From: Muribaculaceae bacterium
Lineage (GTDB): Bacteria; Bacteroidota; Bacteroidia; Bacteroidales; Muribaculaceae
Direction: 5' to 3'
NCBI GenBank assembly: GCA_017405965.1
Contig: JAFQZK010000015.1
Coordinates: 248,001 to 312,000 of the forward strand
DNA: 64,000 bases
Each line of letters opens with the position of its first letter. Within the stretch, counting starts at the first letter, position 1. Positions 17,479-29,214 of this stretch are shown here, piece by piece. The position numbers and the translations under genes were made by a program. The notes beneath the pieces are model-generated. The model had not been told where the DNA came from. It searched no databases and saw only the letters and a program-made list of their open reading frames with translations.

Positions 17479-18660
17479 TCACTTAGTGGCCTCCAGATAG
17501 TTGGAAAGCGGGTTGCTGTACATCTGCAGCATCTTGTTGTACATGTAGAAGCGGTCGGCCTCGCTCAACTTCATGCCCTCGGTCTTGTCGATCTGGCTCG
17601 AGAGGTACTGCTCAAATGCCTCGCGCTCCTCCTGGGTGTACTTGTCGGCAAATTGCTTGTCGTCGAACAGGATGTCGTGGGCAATGTAGTTGTTCTTGTA
17701 GATCTTGTAATTGCGATGGATGGCGTGGTCGATGATGGCGCACACGCGGTCCACTTCCAGGAATTTGTCGAGACCCTCGGGAATCTTGTCCAGCTCCTCG
17801 TTGATGCATGGTGTGAAGGCGTAGTGTACCTCGCCCTTGTGGCCGATGATGCCCGTCTTCATGCTGATGAGGTCGTCCTCGGGTGCCTTGCGCCAGTTGG
17901 GATTCTTGCTCTTGCACAGGAACTCCTTGGCCTTGAGGTAGTCGTTCGGGTCATACTCATAGCTGATCGAGATGGGCGCGATGTTCAGTTCCTTGAGGCT
18001 CTCGATGAATGACTTGTCGCGGTTGCCGTAGGCCAGCATCTTGATGAGGCTCTCCTGGGTGCGGTCGTTGCTGTCCTTGCAACGGCCTTCGCGCTGGGCA
18101 ATCCACAGCGAAGCGCGCTTCTGCTCGACGGCAAAGTGCATGTAGCCCGACAGTTGCACAGCGGCAGTCAGCGTCTGGATGCGTCCCAGGTTGCGTTTCA
18201 CGATAAAGCTCTTGTTCATGCGCACCAGCTTGGTGATCCAGTCATAAATGAGCAGGTTGTTGCCGATGGCGATTTCGCAAGCGTCACGGCCACCCTTGAT
18301 GAGCAGATAACTCAGTTGAGCCGAGTCAAGCACGATGTCGCGGTGGTTGGTGACAAAGGTGTAGGGAACTTCCTTGTTCAGGTTCTCATTGCCGCTGGTC
18401 GTCAGCGTGGTTCCCGTTTTGGCCATTACACCCTCCATGAAGGGTTTCATCACCTTGACCTGGAACTCATGCTTGGAGTTGATGCCCAGCAGCACATGTT
18501 TGAACTCCGAGTACTTGTAGTTGGGCAGCGCCATGGCCACAATCTTCTGGAAACCGGGTTCCTGTACCAGAATGGTCATCGCAGTCTGGAAATCCTTGTC
18601 AGGAATCGGGCAGATGTCCTTATATTCCACTGGAATGGGTATGTTCTCGTTCTCTATCAT
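17479..18660 (-). CDS. 1-acyl-sn-glycerol-3-phosphate acyltransferase-like protein
   Basis: 393 residues with a PlsC-like domain centred on VTNHRDIVLDS (about 118-128). The usual HX4D active-site box appears here as H-R-D-I-V-L-D, with one more residue between His and the second Asp; the first Asp is directly at H+2. The later segment KSFIVKRNLGR and WIAQREGRCKDSNDRT correspond to the glycerol-phosphate binding and EGT-like blocks. No signal peptide. This form is widespread in Bacteroidetes and probably works in phospholipid or ornithine-lipid-type acylation; the exact acceptor is not known. Confidence 0.82.
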   Translation of the reverse strand: MIENENIPIPVEYKDICPIPDKDFQTAMTILVQEPGFQKIVAMALPNYKYSEFKHVLLGINSKHEFQVKVMKPFMEGVMAKTGTTLTTSGNENLNKEVPYTFVTNHRDIVLDSAQLSYLLIKGGRDACEIAIGNNLLIYDWITKLVRMNKSFIVKRNLGRIQTLTAAVQLSGYMHFAVEQKRASLWIAQREGRCKDSNDRTQESLIKMLAYGNRDKSFIESLKELNIAPISISYEYDPNDYLKAKEFLCKSKNPNWRKAPEDDLISMKTGIIGHKGEVHYAFTPCINEELDKIPEGLDKFLEVDRVCAIIDHAIHRNYKIYKNNYIAHDILFDDKQFADKYTQEEREAFEQYLSSQIDKTEGMKLSEADRFYMYNKMLQMYSNPLSNYLEATK

Positions 18661-19074
18661 AGTGGTTTGAGTGATTTAGTGCAGACGCAAGGCGCCCAGC
18701 AGGTTTAAGTTTCTTATCTTTGATGGGCAAAGATAGCAATTTTCTCAAAATAAAGAGAATCTTTTCACATATTTTCAATGCAGGTCGCTAATCTCCGGTA
18801 TTTATCTTGTTTCAAATAGATTCAGTGAATGGAGCTGAAAAAGGTCTTCGCCTGGCTCAACAAGCGATTGGATGAGCCCTTAGATAACCATTCGGCACGT
18901 CTTTTCAAGGCAAAAGCGGTTGATTTACTTTTACAAAGGTAGATCAACCGTAATGTCATTGTTGTCGCTGATACCCCCAAAAAGTTGTTTTGGTTGTTCA
19001 ATGTTGTCTTTGTTGTATGAAAAATGAGTGCGGATGCCGCCAGATGATTCAGACTGATCAGTTGCTGTTGTCGG
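18661..19074. other. 414-base gap with promoter-like boxes but no firm gene
   Basis: The gap holds the promoter of the 18660 gene (box at 18728-18735), a second -7-like box on the - strand (18934-18941, CAAAGGTA on +) and a 38-codon + strand frame (18829-18945, MELKKVFAWLNKRLDE start). The short frame is amphipathic and could be a small protein, but it lacks a clear ribosome site or homology I recognise. Nothing RNA-like is obvious. Confidence 0.4.
18715..18735. promoter_or_regulatory. Two face-to-face -7 boxes forming a perfect palindrome
   Basis: TATCTTTG (18715-18722), ATGGG, CAAAGATA (18728-18735). The - strand copy is a well-placed promoter for the acyltransferase starting at 18660. The + strand copy would fire into the 414-base gap. 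Transcription from both would collide within a few bases. Confidence 0.5.
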
Positions 19075-20175
19075 TTACTTGGTGGCGAGGTTGCGGGCGT
19101 AGTCTTCCCACTTGGTGATGAGGGCGGCCATGTCGGGCGGGAGTTCGCTGTCGAAGTCCATCTGCTGGCCGGTCTCGGGGTGAACGAAGCCGAGGGTCTT
19201 GGCATGCAGGGCCTGACGGGGGCACAGTTCGAAGCAGTTGTGGATGAATTGTGCGTAGCTCGATGAACGATTGCCGCGCAGGATCTGGTCGCCGCCGTAG
19301 CGGGCGTCGTTGAACAGCGGGTGCCCGATGTGCTTCATGTGGACGCGTATCTGGTGGGTGCGACCGGTTTCGAGTTGGCATTGCACGACGGCCACGTGGG
19401 CCAGGTTCTCGAGGGTGTGCCAGTGGGTAACGGCATGCTTGCCCTGGTCGCCGTCGGGGAAGACCTTCATCAGCACGCGGTCACGCGGGTCTCGCCCGAT
19501 GTTGCCCGTGACGGTGCCGTCAAGCTCTTTCATCTCACCCCACACGACGGCGATGTATTGCCGCTTGGTCGATTTCTTGAAGAACTGGGCGCCCAGCGAG
19601 GTCTTGGCGTTGGGTGTCTTGGCGATGACGAGCAGGCCGCTGGTATCCTTGTCGATGCGGTGGACGAGGCCCAGGCGAGGGTCGGTCACGTCATAGTCGG
19701 GGTTGTCCTTGAAGTGCCAGGCGAGGGCGTTGACCAACGTACCGTCGAAGTTGCCATGTCCAGGGTGTACCACCATGCCGGCGGGCTTGTTGACGACCAT
19801 CAGACTGGCGTCCTCATAGACGATGTTCAACGGGATGTCCTGGGCGACGATTTCGCACTCGTAGCGCGGGCGGTCCATGACGACGCTGATTTCGTCGCCG
19901 GGATGCACACGATAGTTGCTCTTGACGGGGCGCCCGTTCACACGGATGCACTGCGCCTCGGCAGCGTTCTGCACGCGGTTGCGGCTGGTACCCTTGATGC
20001 GCTCCACGAGGTATTTGTCGATGCGCAGCAACACCTGTCCAGGCTCCACCACATAGTGGTAGTGCTCCCAGTAGTCGCGTCCGTCCTCGGTGAAGTCGGG
20101 CTCACTGTAGTCATATTGAATTTCGTGGCCGCCTGCCTCCAGTTCGGCATCCAGCAGCTCGTCGTCCAGCGCCAT
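19075..20175 (-). CDS. rluD: RluD-type 23S rRNA pseudouridine synthase
   Basis: 366 residues. An acidic N-terminal extension precedes an S4 RNA-binding domain (LRIDKYLVERIKGTSRNRVQ, about 50-69) and the RluA/RluD catalytic domain with the active Asp in GLVHRIDKDTSGLLVIAK and the RTHQIRVHM block. The enzyme isomerises uridines in the large-subunit rRNA. The gene follows the PASTA-protein gene by six bases on the same strand, a pairing common in Bacteroidales. The ~35-residue acidic leader (DYSEPDFTEDGRDYWEHYHY) is typical of members in this order. Confidence 0.94.
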   Translation of the reverse strand: MALDDELLDAELEAGGHEIQYDYSEPDFTEDGRDYWEHYHYVVEPGQVLLRIDKYLVERIKGTSRNRVQNAAEAQCIRVNGRPVKSNYRVHPGDEISVVMDRPRYECEIVAQDIPLNIVYEDASLMVVNKPAGMVVHPGHGNFDGTLVNALAWHFKDNPDYDVTDPRLGLVHRIDKDTSGLLVIAKTPNAKTSLGAQFFKKSTKRQYIAVVWGEMKELDGTVTGNIGRDPRDRVLMKVFPDGDQGKHAVTHWHTLENLAHVAVVQCQLETGRTHQIRVHMKHIGHPLFNDARYGGDQILRGNRSSSYAQFIHNCFELCPRQALHAKTLGFVHPETGQQMDFDSELPPDMAALITKWEDYARNLATK

Positions 20176-20181
20176 GAGAGA

Positions 20182-21000
20182 TTAATTCTTCTTCTTGTCC
20201 TTGTCCGATGACTTCTTGTCGTCTTTCTTCTTGTCGTCTTTCTTTTTGTCGTCTTTTTTCTTGTCTTGGTTCTCCTGGGCGGCTTGTGCCTTGCGCTCCT
20301 GTTCGGCGCGGGCCTGTGCTGCCTTCATCTCTTCCTCGTAGTTCTTCTGGGCGTCCTGGTAGTTGGCTTCATCGATAGAATCCAGCATCTCAGGATCGAG
20401 AATCTGTTCGGGACTGATATCCACGATAGAGCCGTCGCCCACGGTAATCTTGATCTGGCTGTTCACGCTCACGGGCTTTCCGGGGGCAACGTTGTGGCCA
20501 TCGACGGTCACTTGCAGAATCAGACCGCCCATCTCGCTGGGCACACTGTCAATGGTTACATGCTTGAAGCCCATGGCCTTGAGGGTCGCAGCTCCTTGTC
20601 GTCCAGGCAGGTCAACCAGCTTGGGCAGCGAAATGATGGGCGCATGCATGGCGTTCACATTCAGGTAGATGATACGGATTTTCTTGATATAGGATTTGGC
20701 CTTGGGATCCTGGTCGATGACCGTACCCGGCTTGTAGTTCTCATAGAATGTGGTCGAGTCACTGATTTCCCAACGCAGGCCGGCATCCTCAATGATGTTG
20801 ATGGCCTTCTCCAGCGGCAGGTTGCGCACGTCAGGCACCTGAACCTGCTGGCCATGAGAGGTGAACACGTCGATAAACAGCAGGGCGATGTAGCCCAATG
20901 CCAGCAACGCCAACACCATCAAAACCGAGTTCACCAGGATGGGGTGGCGGTCACGAAAGCGGTCAAAGCCGCCCGTATTGTTGTCCTTGTTATTGCTCAC
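20182..21000 (-). CDS. PASTA domain membrane protein
   Basis: 272 residues: a short cytoplasmic start, one membrane helix (about 23-45, LVNSVLMVLALLALGYIALL), then two to three PASTA repeats (VQVPDVRNLPLEKAINIIED; ISLPKLVDLPGRQGAATLKA; a remnant VAPGKPVSVNSQIKITVG). The extreme C-terminus is a charged tail of KKDD units (about 245-272). PASTA domains bind peptidoglycan or muropeptides; in Bacteroidetes they occur without the Ser/Thr kinase found in Firmicutes. The protein probably has a periplasmic role in wall or division. It is the first gene of a two-gene unit with rluD and has a consensus promoter at 21029-21059. Confidence 0.88.
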   Translation of the reverse strand: MSNNKDNNTGGFDRFRDRHPILVNSVLMVLALLALGYIALLFIDVFTSHGQQVQVPDVRNLPLEKAINIIEDAGLRWEISDSTTFYENYKPGTVIDQDPKAKSYIKKIRIIYLNVNAMHAPIISLPKLVDLPGRQGAATLKAMGFKHVTIDSVPSEMGGLILQVTVDGHNVAPGKPVSVNSQIKITVGDGSIVDISPEQILDPEMLDSIDEANYQDAQKNYEEEMKAAQARAEQERKAQAAQENQDKKKDDKKKDDKKKDDKKSSDKDKKKN

Positions 21001-21028
21001 GGTAAAACGTTTGTTTAGTTATAATCCG

Positions 21029-21059
21029 CAAAGGTAGTGTTTTTCACTGGCAACGCAAA
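21029..21059 (-). promoter_or_regulatory. Consensus promoter of the PASTA-rluD operon
   Basis: On the - strand, TTTG (21059-21056), 19 bases, TACCTTTG (21036-21029), about 29 bases before the PASTA start. Both boxes match the Bacteroidales consensus. Confidence 0.75.
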
Positions 21060-21097
21060 CATGCTGTCCCGATTTTTTTCGGATTTGAAAAAATTGC

Positions 21098-21105
21098 TAA
21101 TTTTG
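21098..21105 (+). promoter_or_regulatory. -7 box very close to the start of the 21115 gene
   Basis: TAATTTTG matches TAnnTTTG. With initiation about seven bases downstream, the mRNA would begin within a few bases of the ATG at 21115, giving a very short or absent leader. Confidence 0.6.
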
Positions 21106-21114
21106 CAAGTGATT

Positions 21115-21555
21115 ATGGAGAATGATTTTAACGAAAAAGTCGAGCGGTTATTGGAAACACCATATTGGGTGATTGACTTCCTGCCGATGCAGGTGCCGCA
21201 GGACAGCAAAGGACAATTCTTCGCTGTCGAGCAGTACTATCTGCAAGAGCCGCAACGTGAACGGTTGTGCCGTCAGTTTATTGACGTGGTGTTGAAACTG
21301 AACTGCTACCACGACCTGCTGGTGAGCCGCGATGGAGGTGATGAATGGCTCTATCCTGATCCCAGAATGCTGGAAAAGTGGCTGATGGAGAGCCTACAAA
21401 ACGGCCACCTGTGCCTCCTGATTGACGATGGCGAGTCACTGATTACCGCCAGCGGCGGCGACACTTGCCTGACGCTCTACAATCCGTCACCAGCCCTGCT
21501 GGACCTCGTCGGCCAACTGGCTACATCGGCCGGTCTTTTCCTCTGGCAACCCTAA
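21115..21555 (+). CDS. Conserved hypothetical protein, 146 residues
   Basis: I choose ATG 21115 because the promoter box at 21098-21105 lies inside any longer reading. The protein (MENDFNEKVERLLETPYWVI start) is soluble, acidic, without signal or membrane segment. The aromatic-rich centre (YYLQEPQRERLCRQFIDVVL; EWLYPDPRMLEKWLME) and hydrophobic C-terminus (LYNPSPALLDLVGQLATS) look like a folded domain. I do not recognise a family with a known function. It is transcribed divergently from the PASTA gene and ends at a strong hairpin shared with the beta-galactosidase. Confidence 0.75.
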   Translation: MENDFNEKVERLLETPYWVIDFLPMQVPQDSKGQFFAVEQYYLQEPQRERLCRQFIDVVLKLNCYHDLLVSRDGGDEWLYPDPRMLEKWLMESLQNGHLCLLIDDGESLITASGGDTCLTLYNPSPALLDLVGQLATSAGLFLWQP

Positions 21556-21581
21556 GGAAATCAATTGTAAATCAAAGAAAA

Positions 21582-21624
21582 ACCTATTGCGAAAAATCTC
21601 GTTGGGAGATCTTTCGCAATAGGT
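21582..21624 (-). terminator. Long hairpin terminator between convergent genes
   Basis: Arms of 19 bases (21582-21600 and 21606-21624) with one mismatch and a 5-base loop. On the - strand the stem is followed by TTTTTCTTTG, the right shape for a Rho-independent terminator of the beta-galactosidase gene. The + side lacks a T run. Confidence 0.75.
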
Positions 21625-21676
21625 AAAGCCATGTTATTCTGAATCTCTATTACCTCTTGTCTGTCACGGTTGCCTA

Positions 21677-24802
<3,126 letters not shown>

Positions 24803-25567
24803 TTAATGTGAAGAGCGCAGGTATTCCTCGGCGCGTTGTAGATCCTCAGGTGTATCGATGCCGATGGTGGCCGTGGTAGTCACGCCCGCCTTGATGATGT
24901 ATCCGTTCTCCAGCCAGCGCAGCTGTTCCAGCGACTCGGCCAGTTCCAACGGCGACTGTGGCAAGCGGGTGATTTCGGCCAATACGTTGGCGCGGTAGGC
25001 ATACATGCCCACGTGGGTGTAGTACTGTGTCATTTTGGGCCATTCTTCACGCTCCTTACCTCTAATGTAGGGGATGACCGAGCGTGAGAAATAGCGGGCG
25101 CGCATCTGGCTGTCCAGCACCACCTTAGGCGAATTGGGATTCTCCAGTTCGCTATAGGGACGGCTGGCGTCAAACGGGCGTACCAGCGTGGCAATGTCGG
25201 TCCCTTCATCCTCAAAGCAAGCCATTATAGCCTGCAATTGATCAGGTTGGATGAACGGCTCATCGCCCTGGATGTTGATGATGACATCCTCATGGCCGGC
25301 GTTCTTCAGGTAGGCCTCCTGGCAACGGTCGGTGCCGCTGCGGTGCTCGGTGCTTGTCATCACGGCCTTGCCGCCAAAAGCCTCTACCGCTGCCATGATG
25401 CGGCCGTCGTCGGTAGCAACCACCACGCGATCAAGCGCCTTGCTCACCTGGCGGTAAACCCTTTCTATCATCGTCATGCCGCCCAGCATCGCCAGCGGCT
25501 TCCCGGGAAATCTCGTCGAGGCAAACCTCGCCGGAATAATCCCAATAAAACTCAACTTCTTGCTCAT
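24803..25567 (-). CDS. kdsB: CMP-Kdo synthetase (3-deoxy-manno-octulosonate cytidylyltransferase)
   Basis: 254 residues, matching KdsB in length and motifs: GIIPARFASTRFPGKPLA at the N-terminus, VVVATDDGRI, RSGTDRC and NIQGDEPFIQPDQ, and HVGMYAYRANVL later. The enzyme activates Kdo with CTP for lipid A-core assembly, so the cell has LPS or lipooligosaccharide. It starts six bases after the end of an AT-rich DUF1016 gene on the same strand, which may now supply its promoter. Confidence 0.95.
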   Translation of the reverse strand: MSKKLSFIGIIPARFASTRFPGKPLAMLGGMTMIERVYRQVSKALDRVVVATDDGRIMAAVEAFGGKAVMTSTEHRSGTDRCQEAYLKNAGHEDVIINIQGDEPFIQPDQLQAIMACFEDEGTDIATLVRPFDASRPYSELENPNSPKVVLDSQMRARYFSRSVIPYIRGKEREEWPKMTQYYTHVGMYAYRANVLAEITRLPQSPLELAESLEQLRWLENGYIIKAGVTTTATIGIDTPEDLQRAEEYLRSSH

Positions 25568-25573
25568 TATATC

Positions 25574-26707
25574 TTAGTTCTTAATATTCAGTTCTTTCTC
25601 GTTCAATCTTGCTTCGATCTCTTTAATGGTCGGTATTGTACCCTCAATCTTCTCAGGATAGAACTTTTCTAGATCATACTCAGAAATACCGATGGGTTGG
25701 CTGCTTGATTCCAGTGCATATTGAGCCTGAATGCGGTCTTTTTCCTTGCAGATGAGCAAACCTATCGTTGGATTGTCACGACCTTCTTTGCGCAGTTGAT
25801 GGTTGCAAGCTACGACATAACCGCCTAACTGCCCTACATCAGCAAATTCAAACTTGCCGATCTTCACCTCAATGACCACATAACAAGACAAGTTGAGATT
25901 GTAAAACAACAAATCAATGAAGTTCTCAGTTGTTCCAACTTGTATCCTAAATTCTTTGCCCACATAGGCAAAGCCTGTGCCGAGCTCCACGAGGAACTGC
26001 GTAATGTTATTCAGCAGGCTGTCTTTGAGCAGTCGCTCATTATACCTTCCGGTTATTCCTGTAAAAGCAAAATTATAAGGATCTTTGGTCAGTTCCTGAG
26101 CCAAGTCGCTCGTTTCTTCGGAAAGGGTTCTTGTGAAATTGGTCAGAGCTTTGCCTTGTCGCTCATAGAGATCAGTATCCAGAAAATTAAGTAGCATATT
26201 ACGGCTCCAGCCGTTGACTACCGTTTGATGAATAAAGAAAAGAGCCTTCTTTGAATTATTGGCACATTTATCAATGATGAAGCGATGATGCCCCCAAGGC
26301 ACAGAAAACAGTTCGTGTTGTATTTGCTCCACAAGTTGTGGAGTGATTAATGATTGGTTCTGCTCAGCACCATGTTGAGTAATTTGCCCCTCAAGTTGTG
26401 GAGTGATTTCAGTGCATGGTTGATATAGCTGATAGAAGTTTTTCATATACAACAGGTTTGTCTGGGAAAAGCACGTCGCATCAGGATTCAATTCCTTTAA
26501 ATCTTTGCTCAGATTCTTCATGAATCCACTTCCCCAGCGGCTTTCGGATTTCATTTCGGTAATGTCCCTGCCCAATTCCCAATAGAAACGGAGCACTTCC
26601 TCGTTCACCTTTACCGCAGCCTTAATTTGGCTCCTGCGATAGCGGCTGCTCAGCTCTTTAATCCACTGGACGTAATCTTTATCTAAAATAGAAATCGATT
26701 TTCCCAT
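25574..26707 (-). CDS. DUF1016 (YhcG) family PD-(D/E)XK nuclease-like protein
   Basis: 377 residues with the two DUF1016 parts: an N-terminal helical domain (SSRYRRSQIKAAVKVNEEVL; FYWELGRDITE) and a C-terminal PDDEXK_YhcG domain with NFIDLLFYN, YVVIEVKIG and DVGQLGGYV (about 263-295). These supply the Asp and Glu-x-Lys of the nuclease core. Between them lies a linker with two copies of ITPQL. Members occur in mobile and variable regions, including next to restriction systems. The gene is clearly more AT-rich than kdsB and the LUD gene around it, which suggests acquisition into this operon. Confidence 0.88.
   Translation of the reverse strand: MGKSISILDKDYVQWIKELSSRYRRSQIKAAVKVNEEVLRFYWELGRDITEMKSESRWGSGFMKNLSKDLKELNPDATCFSQTNLLYMKNFYQLYQPCTEITPQLEGQITQHGAEQNQSLITPQLVEQIQHELFSVPWGHHRFIIDKCANNSKKALFFIHQTVVNGWSRNMLLNFLDTDLYERQGKALTNFTRTLSEETSDLAQELTKDPYNFAFTGITGRYNERLLKDSLLNNITQFLVELGTGFAYVGKEFRIQVGTTENFIDLLFYNLNLSCYVVIEVKIGKFEFADVGQLGGYVVACNHQLRKEGRDNPTIGLLICKEKDRIQAQYALESSSQPIGISEYDLEKFYPEKIEGTIPTIKEIEARLNEKELNIKN
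26332..26408 (-). repeat. 17-base direct repeat with 60-base period in the DUF1016 linker
   Basis: CAAGTTGTGGAGTGATT occurs at 26332-26348 and 26392-26408, exactly 20 codons apart, and encodes the repeated ITPQL of the interdomain linker. This is a two-copy in-frame minisatellite. Confidence 0.7.
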
Positions 26708-26807
26708 ATAGTAAGCCTTAAAAAGACAATATCACTGTTGTTCAGGTTTTTTCCTTTAACAGTTTGTGTTTATTGTACTTCTTGTTTTCTTTTTAGATGC
26801 TGTGGCA

Positions 26808-27446
26808 TCAGTAGCCCCAGTTCTCGCCGACGAGGATGACGGTGTGGCGGTGGGCAGGGAAACTGTTGCGCGTGAAGTGGACGTAGTTGCAGATGCATTG
26901 AGGACTGTTGCAGTTGTGGCACACGCCGTCCAGACGGCAGGGCGTGTCGCAGCCCAGGCGCGCTGTGTTGATGGGAGCGGCAACGTTGCGGGCGCGTGCA
27001 AGAGCGGCCTCGATAGAGGGTTGCACTTTGTTCAGCCCGATGATGTGGATCACGTTGTGCGGGCCCCAGGTGATGGCAGCGACGCGGTTGCCGCGACCGT
27101 CGATGTTGACAATCACGCCGTCCTGGGTAATGGCGTTGGCGCTGGTCAAGAAGTAGTCCACGTCCATCGCGTCGAGGTAGCATTGGCGTTTTTCCTCGTC
27201 GGTGACGGCCTTGTCACGGTCAATGATTTTGTAATCACCGCTGTTGATGAGTTCACTGGTAAGGCCCATTTCGCGGATGGTCTGTGAGCCGCCCCAGGTG
27301 ATGCTGCTGCCCTCGGGCATCAGTGACTTGACAAGTTTAATGGCCTCGGCGGCGGTGGCACAATAATGGGCGTTGAAATTGCGGCGCTCCAGGTGCTTGA
27401 TGATGCGTCCTGCCAGCAGTTCGTTATGGATTTCGATAGGTGTCAT
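26808..27446 (-). CDS. LUD domain protein (LutC/YkgG-like)
   Basis: 212 residues. The LUD (DUF162) fold is shown by IKHLERRNFNAHYC, SITWGGSQTIREMGL, DVDYFLTSANAITQDGVIV and WGPHNVIHIIGLNKV. A cysteine-rich C-terminal end (CDTPCRLDGVCHNCNSPQ plus CIC) could bind an iron-sulfur cluster or zinc, as in single-gene LUD proteins of anaerobes. LutC proteins belong to lactate-utilisation operons, but no lutA or lutB is here, so the role is open. The start is preceded on the - strand by a heptad array. Confidence 0.87.
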   Translation of the reverse strand: MTPIEIHNELLAGRIIKHLERRNFNAHYCATAAEAIKLVKSLMPEGSSITWGGSQTIREMGLTSELINSGDYKIIDRDKAVTDEEKRQCYLDAMDVDYFLTSANAITQDGVIVNIDGRGNRVAAITWGPHNVIHIIGLNKVQPSIEAALARARNVAAPINTARLGCDTPCRLDGVCHNCNSPQCICNYVHFTRNSFPAHRHTVILVGENWGY

Positions 27447-27456
27447 ATGAATTTGG

Positions 27457-27491
27457 TTTAGAGTTTAGAGTTTGGAGTTTGGAGTTTAGAG
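27457..27491 (-). repeat. Five-unit heptad array between YqaA-like and LUD genes
   Basis: GTTTAGA, GTTTAGA, GTTTGGA, GTTTGGA, GTTTAGA (+ strand) in exact 7-base register. It begins eleven bases upstream of the LUD start and ends four bases from the stop of the next gene. The word is the same as at 2733-2760, but there it lies in the sense direction of the downstream gene and here in the antisense. Confidence 0.85.
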
Positions 27492-27495
27492 AGAT

Positions 27496-27963
27496 TTAAA
27501 AGAAATTGATGAGTTTGAGAGAGCCCCAGATGATGGCGGCGTAGCGCAACAGTTTGCCGATGGTCATGGTGATAAGCACAATCCACGGGTTGGAACGCAC
27601 ATAGCCCAGGGCGACGCTGATTGCAGTACCCAGCATGGGCACAAAGGCGAAGAATCCCATCCATGCACCCCGGTTCTTCATGAACTTGAGGGCGCGGTTG
27701 AGTTTCTCTTCGCTCACACGGGCATATTTCTCGATCCACTCAATTTTTCCCAGATGCCCGATGTAGTAGCACGTCATGCCACCACTCACGTTACCCGCCA
27801 AGGCCACAAACAGGCTGGTGACGGGATCCATGTGCAACGGCCCCACACAGGCGATGACAAGGGCCTCGCTGCTGAACGGCACGATGCTGCCGGCCAGGAA
27901 CGAACCTAAAAACAGTCCCAGGTAGCCCCATTGTGTGAAGAATTGGATGAGTGTGTCGAGCAT
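27496..27963 (-). CDS. YqaA/VTT-domain (DedA-like) small membrane protein
   Basis: 155 residues with four to five membrane helices. The VTT-type block is visible: LFLGSFLAGSIVPFSSEALV, an internal ALAGNVSGGMTCYYIG, and FVPMLGTAISVALGYVRSNP near the end. YqaA and DedA proteins are lipid-related scramblase/flippase-like proteins of the inner membrane; the short form is typical of YqaA. Its ATG is preceded directly by the word ACTAAGG-ACTAAAA-ACTATC, the same array word that precedes the DUF58 and batE starts. Confidence 0.88.
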   Translation of the reverse strand: MLDTLIQFFTQWGYLGLFLGSFLAGSIVPFSSEALVIACVGPLHMDPVTSLFVALAGNVSGGMTCYYIGHLGKIEWIEKYARVSEEKLNRALKFMKNRGAWMGFFAFVPMLGTAISVALGYVRSNPWIVLITMTIGKLLRYAAIIWGSLKLINFF

Positions 27964-27983
27964 GATAGTTTTTAGTCCTTAGT
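27963..27983 (-). repeat. Three-unit ACTAAGG-family heptad array abutting a start codon
   Basis: On the - strand ACTAAGG (27983-27977), ACTAAAA (27976-27970), ACTATCA (27969-27963), the last A beginning the ATG. The word, its orientation and its register to the start codon match 2800-2820. Confidence 0.75.
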
Positions 27984-27987
27984 CAAA

Positions 27988-29136
<1,149 letters not shown>

Positions 29137-29148
29137 TTAAAGTTTGTG

Positions 29149-29190
29149 CAAATATACGTCAATCTACCCGTATTCTAAAACGAATACGGG
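29149..29190 (-). promoter_or_regulatory. Esterase promoter overlapped by a 9-base inverted repeat
   Basis: CAAATATA (29149-29156; TATATTTG on the - strand) is the -7 box, 25 bases before the ATG at 29124. CCCGTATTC (29167-29175) and GAATACGGG (29182-29190) form a perfect hairpin or operator where the -33 box should be. It could instead be the terminator of the DUF169 gene, but no T run follows. Confidence 0.5.
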
Positions 29191-29214
29191 GCAATTCACA
29201 TTATATAACATGTT

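Noticed and set aside
18829..18945. 38-codon + strand frame MELKKVFAWLNKRLDE
   Set aside because: Plausible composition but no clear promoter-to-start arrangement, ribosome site or homology I recognise; kept only as part of the gap description.
26332..26408. Possible two-repeat CRISPR
   Set aside because: Only two 17-base copies, in frame inside a coding region, with no cas genes anywhere in the window.
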